Shown here: positions 5,810 to 8,077 of the stretch, piece after piece
Layout: each line of letters starts with the position of its first letter
Position numbering within the stretch: position 1 is the first letter of the stretch
Assembly (NCBI GenBank): GCA_045649505.1
Contig: JAZRQA010000006.1
Coordinates: 1-8,077, forward strand
Reading direction: 5' to 3'
From: SIG587 sp045649505
GTDB lineage: Bacteria; Bacillota; Clostridia; Oscillospirales; Acutalibacteraceae
DNA: 8,077 nt
Position numbers and translations under genes: made by a program
Notes under the pieces: model-generated
Told to the model about the DNA's origin: nothing
Databases searched by the model: none
What the model saw: the letters and a program-made list of their open reading frames with translations, nothing else

Positions 5810-8077
5810 AAAGAGAGGCCGTCCGCGCAAAACAAGCGCGGCACAACCTGTAAAGGATACAAGGAGCAGCGCAGGTCGCAAGCAAATGCTTGCTGTGTTG
5901 TGGTTTGCCACAGCATTGTTTGTGGCTGCCGTTTTACTGTATCCCGGCGGTAATGCTTGGCTTGCTTTACATAACTTTTTCTTAGGTGTTTTTGGAGTGA
6001 CCGCCTATTTTTACCCGATACTAATGGGAACTATAGCGGTTTTTTATGCAATGGATAAATTTTCGGGCTCTATTACTGCAAAAATGATAGAGTCTACCGT
6101 GCTTGTAATGCTTATTGGTGCGGCTATTGATATTTTTTCCACAAATATAGAAACAATGTCCACCTTTTCGATACATCTTGCAAGAGCGTTTGATAAGGGT
6201 GCCGATCTTCAAAGCGGCGGCTTTTTAGGCGCGCTTATAGGCAATCCCATTATTCGTCTGTTTGATAAAACAGGTGCTATAATAACAATAGTTTTGCTTA
6301 TTTTTGTTTTCACTATGATAATAAGCGGAACAACACTTATTGTTTTATTTAAAAATATGGCAAAACCTGTAAAGAAAATAGAGCAACAGGTTGAAAATAG
6401 CTTTAATGAGCTTGCGCAACAACGTCGCGAAAGGGAACGCGTAAATGTTGACATTCCGGTGGATGATATTCCTGAGAAACGCCGTTGCGCAGCACAACGC
6501 GAGGATTTGAGTGCAAAACAAAAACGTCTTGTTGAAATTTATAATGATGCTGAGGAACGCGAGGACGGGTTAGCTAAGGATGCAAAGTCTGCTGCCGAAT
6601 CGGGTGAGAAACTTAAAAATGCCCTTGATACCGCTAAAAATGAAGAAAAAATTAAGCTTTCCGCTGAGGAAAATAAAATTGAAATTGATGCGGTAGAAAA
6701 GGAAATTACAAGCGGAATTGCTGTTACTCAGGATACAGGCTATAAATATCCACCAATTTCTTTGCTTAAGTTAGGTGTAGGCTCAGGCGGTTCAGATAGC
6801 CGTAGTGAGCTTGATGCTACCGCAAATCACCTTGTTGAAACTCTGCGCAGTTTTGGGGTTGAAACAAGAATTGTCGATATCAGTCGCGGTCCGACAGTAA
6901 CGCGCTATGAGCTGCAACCCTGTGCAGGTGTTAAAATCAGTCGCATAACAAACCTTGCAGACGATATTGCTCTTAACCTTGCTACCGCAGGCGTGCGTAT
7001 TGAAGCGCCTATACCTAATAAAGCCGCGGTTGGTATTGAGGTACCTAATAAGGCAAGCAGTGTTGTGGGTGTGCGTGAAATAATCGAATCCCCTGCGTTT
7101 ACCTCTTCAAAAAGTAAACTTACCGTTGCAATGGGTAGAGATATCGGCGGTAATGTAATTGTTACCGATATTGCAAAAATGCCGCACGGACTTATCGCAG
7201 GTGCTACAGGTTCAGGTAAATCTGTTTGCATAAATTCTATCATTATGAGCCTGCTTTATAAAGCGGCTCCCGATGAAGTTAAGCTTCTTATGATCGACCC
7301 GAAGGTAGTTGAGCTTGGTATATACAACGGCATACCGCACCTTCTTGTCCCCGTTGTTACCGACCCTCGAAAGGCAGCGGGCGCACTCGGTTGGGCGGTT
7401 GGTGAAATGGAGAAACGTTACCAGCTTTTTGCCGCACATAATGTACGAGACATTGCAGGTTTTAATAAGGTTGCTGCAGCAGATCCTACCCTGGATAAAC
7501 TTCCGCAAATAGTTATCATTATTGATGAACTTGCTGATCTTATGATGACCGCGCCTAATGAGGTAGAGGATTCCATTAACCGAATAGCAGCTAAGGCTCG
7601 AGCCGCGGGTATGCACCTTATAATTGCTACTCAGCGTCCCAGTGTTGACGTTGTTACAGGCGTTATTAAAGCTAATATACCTACTCGTATTGCCTTTGCG
7701 GTATCTTCGCAGATTGATAGTCGAACTATACTTGATTCCGCAGGCGCTGAAAAGCTTTTAGGCCGAGGTGATATGCTCTTTAATCCTTATGGCGCATCAA
7801 AACCCTCCCGCGTTCAGGGTTGCTTTGTAAGTGATGAAGAGGTAGAGGCAGTTGCCGAATATGTTAAGGCTGACCATACAAGCGATTATGATGAAAACAT
7901 TATGTTTGAAATAGAACGTCAGGCGGCACAGGATAAAAAGCAGAAAACGGGTGTTTCTGAGGAGGGTGTCAGTGATGACGATCCTATGCTTGTTCAGGCA
8001 ATCGAAGTGGTTGTTGAAAACGGACAGGCTTCAACATCACTTTTACAGCGTCGCTTAAAGCTTGGCTATGCACGTGC
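5799..8077 (+). CDS. spoIIIE: SpoIIIE/FtsK DNA translocase, 3' end outside window
   Basis: An open frame of 759 codons runs to the window edge without a stop. Family members are hexameric, septum-bound ATPases that pump double-stranded DNA through the division or sporulation septum. Layout: basic N-terminus with RGRPRK (residues 6-11); about four hydrophobic segments (31-48, 58-84, 97-114, 160-185), as in SpoIIIE; charged linker about 190-315; alpha domain from about 317; RecA-like beta domain with Walker A GATGSGKS 468-475, LLMIDPKVVELG, Walker B IVIIIDELADLM ending near 582, and IIATQRPSVDVVTG; start of the DNA-reading gamma winged helix from about 727 (MLVQAIEVV), cut off at the window end. 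ATG 5799 has SD GGAGG at 5785-5789, 9 nt upstream and inside tepA, so the two are probably translationally coupled. The position after tepA and the four-segment membrane part favour SpoIIIE over SftA-type proteins; in organisms with a single copy it may also serve as FtsK. Confidence 0.95.
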   Translation, partial: MATKKRGRPRKTSAAQPVKDTRSSAGRKQMLAVLWFATALFVAAVLLYPGGNAWLALHNFFLGVFGVTAYFYPILMGTIAVFYAMDKFSGSITAKMIESTVLVMLIGAAIDIFSTNIETMSTFSIHLARAFDKGADLQSGGFLGALIGNPIIRLFDKTGAIITIVLLIFVFTMIISGTTLIVLFKNMAKPVKKIEQQVENSFNELAQQRRERERVNVDIPVDDIPEKRRCAAQREDLSAKQKRLVEIYNDAEEREDGLAKDAKSAAESGEKLKNALDTAKNEEKIKLSAEENKIEIDAVEKEITSGIAVTQDTGYKYPPISLLKLGVGSGGSDSRSELDATANHLVETLRSFGVETRIVDISRGPTVTRYELQPCAGVKISRITNLADDIALNLATAGVRIEAPIPNKAAVGIEVPNKASSVVGVREIIESPAFTSSKSKLTVAMGRDIGGNVIVTDIAKMPHGLIAGATGSGKSVCINSIIMSLLYKAAPDEVKLLMIDPKVVELGIYNGIPHLLVPVVTDPRKAAGALGWAVGEMEKRYQLFAAHNVRDIAGFNKVAAADPTLDKLPQIVIIIDELADLMMTAPNEVEDSINRIAAKARAAGMHLIIATQRPSVDVVTGVIKANIPTRIAFAVSSQIDSRTILDSAGAEKLLGRGDMLFNPYGASKPSRVQGCFVSDEEVEAVAEYVKADHTSDYDENIMFEIERQAAQDKKQKTGVSEEGVSDDDPMLVQAIEVVVENGQASTSLLQRRLKLGYAR

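Noticed and set aside
6905..7616. Minus-strand frames (112 and 134 codons) inside spoIIIE
   Set aside because: They lie antisense to the conserved ATPase core; open frames opposite such regions are expected from codon bias.

Overview
The window looks like chromosomal DNA of a low-GC, spore-forming member of the Clostridia, most likely an Oscillospiraceae/Ruminococcus-like gut anaerobe. This is inferred from AT-rich composition, strong purine-rich Shine-Dalgarno (SD) sites, a TepA plus SpoIIIE/FtsK pair in the order known from Bacillus subtilis, a Firmicutes-type MazF/NdoA, and dockerin and cohesin modules. All convincing genes lie on the + strand. No rRNA, intact tRNA, CRISPR array, transposase or integrase is visible.

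Layout: (1) 79-477 encodes a small two-helix membrane protein with a C-terminal zinc ribbon, followed by a strong hairpin terminator at 565-600. (2) 478-748 is a non-coding stretch with that terminator, a tRNA-T-arm-like scrap, a 12-bp palindrome, and a consensus sigma-A promoter (681-709) whose -35 box is half of an inverted repeat. (3) 749-4405 is a tight two-gene operon. The first gene is a secreted peptidoglycan hydrolase (SH3b, GH73-type glucosaminidase, cadherin-like domain, dockerin). The second is a membrane-anchored protein with one cohesin, a cadherin-like domain, a Ser/Thr linker, an unnamed extracellular domain, one transmembrane helix and an acidic cytoplasmic tail. (4) 4545-4919 is a MazF/NdoA endoribonuclease without a visible antitoxin, closed by a terminator. 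(5) 4993-8077 is a tepA-spoIIIE operon with its own near-consensus promoter and a leader hairpin that covers the tepA ribosome binding site. spoIIIE overlaps tepA by 11 nt and runs off the window in its gamma domain.

The most interesting system is the dockerin-hydrolase/cohesin-anchor pair. Established cohesin-dockerin biology suggests that the secreted wall hydrolase is captured by the membrane protein encoded next to it. That would be a minimal, non-cellulosomal use of this interaction to hold a cell-wall enzyme at the cell surface. Binding between the two is inferred from domain content and operon structure, not shown by sequence. The second notable item is the 44-nt hairpin that fills nearly all of the tepA leader.
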